DNA from: an uncultured Fidelibacterota bacterium | Lineage (GTDB): Bacteria; Fidelibacterota; Marinisomatia; Marinisomatales; TCS55 | Direction of reading: 5' to 3' | NCBI GenBank assembly: GCA_902615915.1 | Contig: CACMQQ010000008.1 | Coordinates: forward strand, 1-64,000 | DNA: 64,000 nt | Shown: one piece after another, positions 63,175-64,000 of the stretch | How positions within the stretch are numbered: the first letter of the stretch is position 1 | How the letters are laid out: every line of letters starts with the position of its first letter | The notes under the pieces: generated by a model | What the model was told of the DNA's origin: nothing | What the model saw: the letters and a program-made list of their open reading frames with translations, nothing else | Databases searched by the model: none | Made by a program: the position numbers and the translations under genes

Positions 63175-64000
63175 ATGTCTGGCAAAATTCTGCACCTCAA
63201 ACTTTTTACTTCCTTTTATTTACTTGCCTCCCTGCTTTTTTGTCAACAATCACTGTCTATTGGCTTCTGGAATGCTGAAAACCTGTTTGATTTAGAGGAT
63301 GATCCTTTAAAAAATGATGATGAATTTTCAATCGGTGGTAGAAAAAAGGTAGATCAAAAGATTTATGATCTAAAAATCCAACATTCAGCTGAAGTGTTGT
63401 CAGATCTCAATGTGGATATCTTAGGTTTGTGCGAGGTAGAAAACAAAAAAGTTTTGCAAGATTTAAATAAGTCTTATACAGCTAGAAAATACTCTATAGT
63501 TCACTATGATTCGCCTGATGAGCGCGGTATTGACAATGCGTTACTGTATGACAAAAATAAGTTTACTTTGATTTCTAGTAAACCTATTAGGAATACTTTA
63601 AAGGGGGGTGACAAAACAAGAGATATTTTATATGTTGAAGGAAAGTACAATAACAACAAGCTGCATATTTTCGTAAATCACTGGCCTTCTAATTATGGAG
63701 GCAGAGAAAAAGCTATTCCCAAGAGGTTTGAAACAGCTAATCTCGTAATGGGTGTCATAAAAAAGATTCAAAAAAAAGATAAGTTTGCTGACATCATTTT
63801 AATTGGAGATTTCAACGAAGACCCGGATGAGCAAAACATCAATCTTTTGACGAAAATTGGTATTGAAAGCCTTATGATATCTATGCTTGGACAGCCCAAA
63901 GTTGGAACTTATGTTTACAGAGGCAAAGACTATTTTTACGATCAAATTTTAATTAATAAAGGCCTCAAAGATCAAAAATATTTAAGTGTAGACCTTGAAT
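63175..64000 (+). CDS. Endonuclease/exonuclease/phosphatase family protein (3' partial)
   Basis: The frame is open to the right edge, so it is absent from simple ORF tables; 275 residues are visible. It has a signal-like N-terminus ('LKLFTSFYLLASLLFC'), 'SIGFWNAENLFDLEDDP', 'LGLCEVENKKVL' (metal Glu), 'FVNHWPSNYGGR' and 'ILIGDFNEDPDE' (catalytic Asn/Asp). This is the EEP metallohydrolase fold, probably a secreted nuclease or phosphodiesterase. Confidence 0.85.
   Translation, partial: MSGKILHLKLFTSFYLLASLLFCQQSLSIGFWNAENLFDLEDDPLKNDDEFSIGGRKKVDQKIYDLKIQHSAEVLSDLNVDILGLCEVENKKVLQDLNKSYTARKYSIVHYDSPDERGIDNALLYDKNKFTLISSKPIRNTLKGGDKTRDILYVEGKYNNNKLHIFVNHWPSNYGGREKAIPKRFETANLVMGVIKKIQKKDKFADIILIGDFNEDPDEQNINLLTKIGIESLMISMLGQPKVGTYVYRGKDYFYDQILINKGLKDQKYLSVDLE

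Overview
The window is a 64 kb, strongly AT-rich piece of a free-living, probably marine, Gram-negative chromosome. Three things suggest a Marinimicrobia (SAR406)-like or other FCB-group lineage: a C-terminal 'YPNPFNP...' sorting tail on a large surface protein (25949-29563), a Bacteroides-type Bat operon, and many short signal-peptide proteins with SPOR, TPR or Kazal domains. This assignment is inference; there is no rRNA or other phylogenetic marker in the window. TGA acts as a normal stop codon throughout, with the two in-frame exceptions discussed below.

Layout. 1-4.9 kb: batA (5' cut off) to batE plus a SPOR-domain gene, all overlapping or nearly so. 4.9-11.1 kb: periplasmic foldase, family-5 uracil-DNA glycosylase, DPP IV-like peptidase, flavin oxidoreductase. 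11.2-21.5 kb: an accessory stretch of small proteins. It holds two Kazal-type lipoproteins, four copies of a one-TM family (one broken by TGA), two copies of a second family, an operon of four tiny membrane proteins, several micro-ORFs and two structured non-coding elements. It ends at tRNA-Ala(GGC). 21.6-25.7 kb: DoxX, RRM, PycTM-like and SUI1-like genes, then a redox operon (metallophosphatase, rhodanese, MauE) and tRNA-Gly(GCC). 25.9-35.4 kb: repeat-rich surface protein, DCC and DUF2207 proteins, an XRE/DUF6249-type operon with palindromic operators, and a zinc-type locus (Fur-family regulator, COG0523 GTPase, DUF1826). 35.5-40.6 kb: ABC-2 exporter, a third Kazal lipoprotein, tag. 40.6-45.8 kb: a complete lysW-X-Y-Z-J-K carrier-protein pathway for lysine or arginine, read leftward, preceded by a putative leader-peptide attenuator. 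46.0-53.9 kb: two convergent clusters forming an apparent aromatic meta-cleavage pathway. 54-64 kb: SHOCT protein, amidohydrolase, ahpC-ahpF, a string of tiny membrane proteins, a PhoX-like phosphatase, and an endonuclease/exonuclease/phosphatase-family gene cut by the window end.

The two strongest discoveries are regulatory or recoding signals that routine ORF calling hides. (1) At 23483-24640 a metallophosphatase reads through an in-frame TGA (23636-23638) placed where a Cys-Gly-Cys motif is expected. An ideal bacterial SECIS-like hairpin (6 bp, GG-starting loop) lies 18 nt downstream, so this looks like a selenoprotein with a Cys-Gly-Sec motif, co-operonic with a two-cysteine rhodanese and MauE. 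(2) Upstream of lysW, a 26-codon Lys/Arg-rich peptide (45828-45748, minus strand) is followed by mutually exclusive antiterminator and terminator pairings, the anatomy of a ribosome-mediated attenuator.
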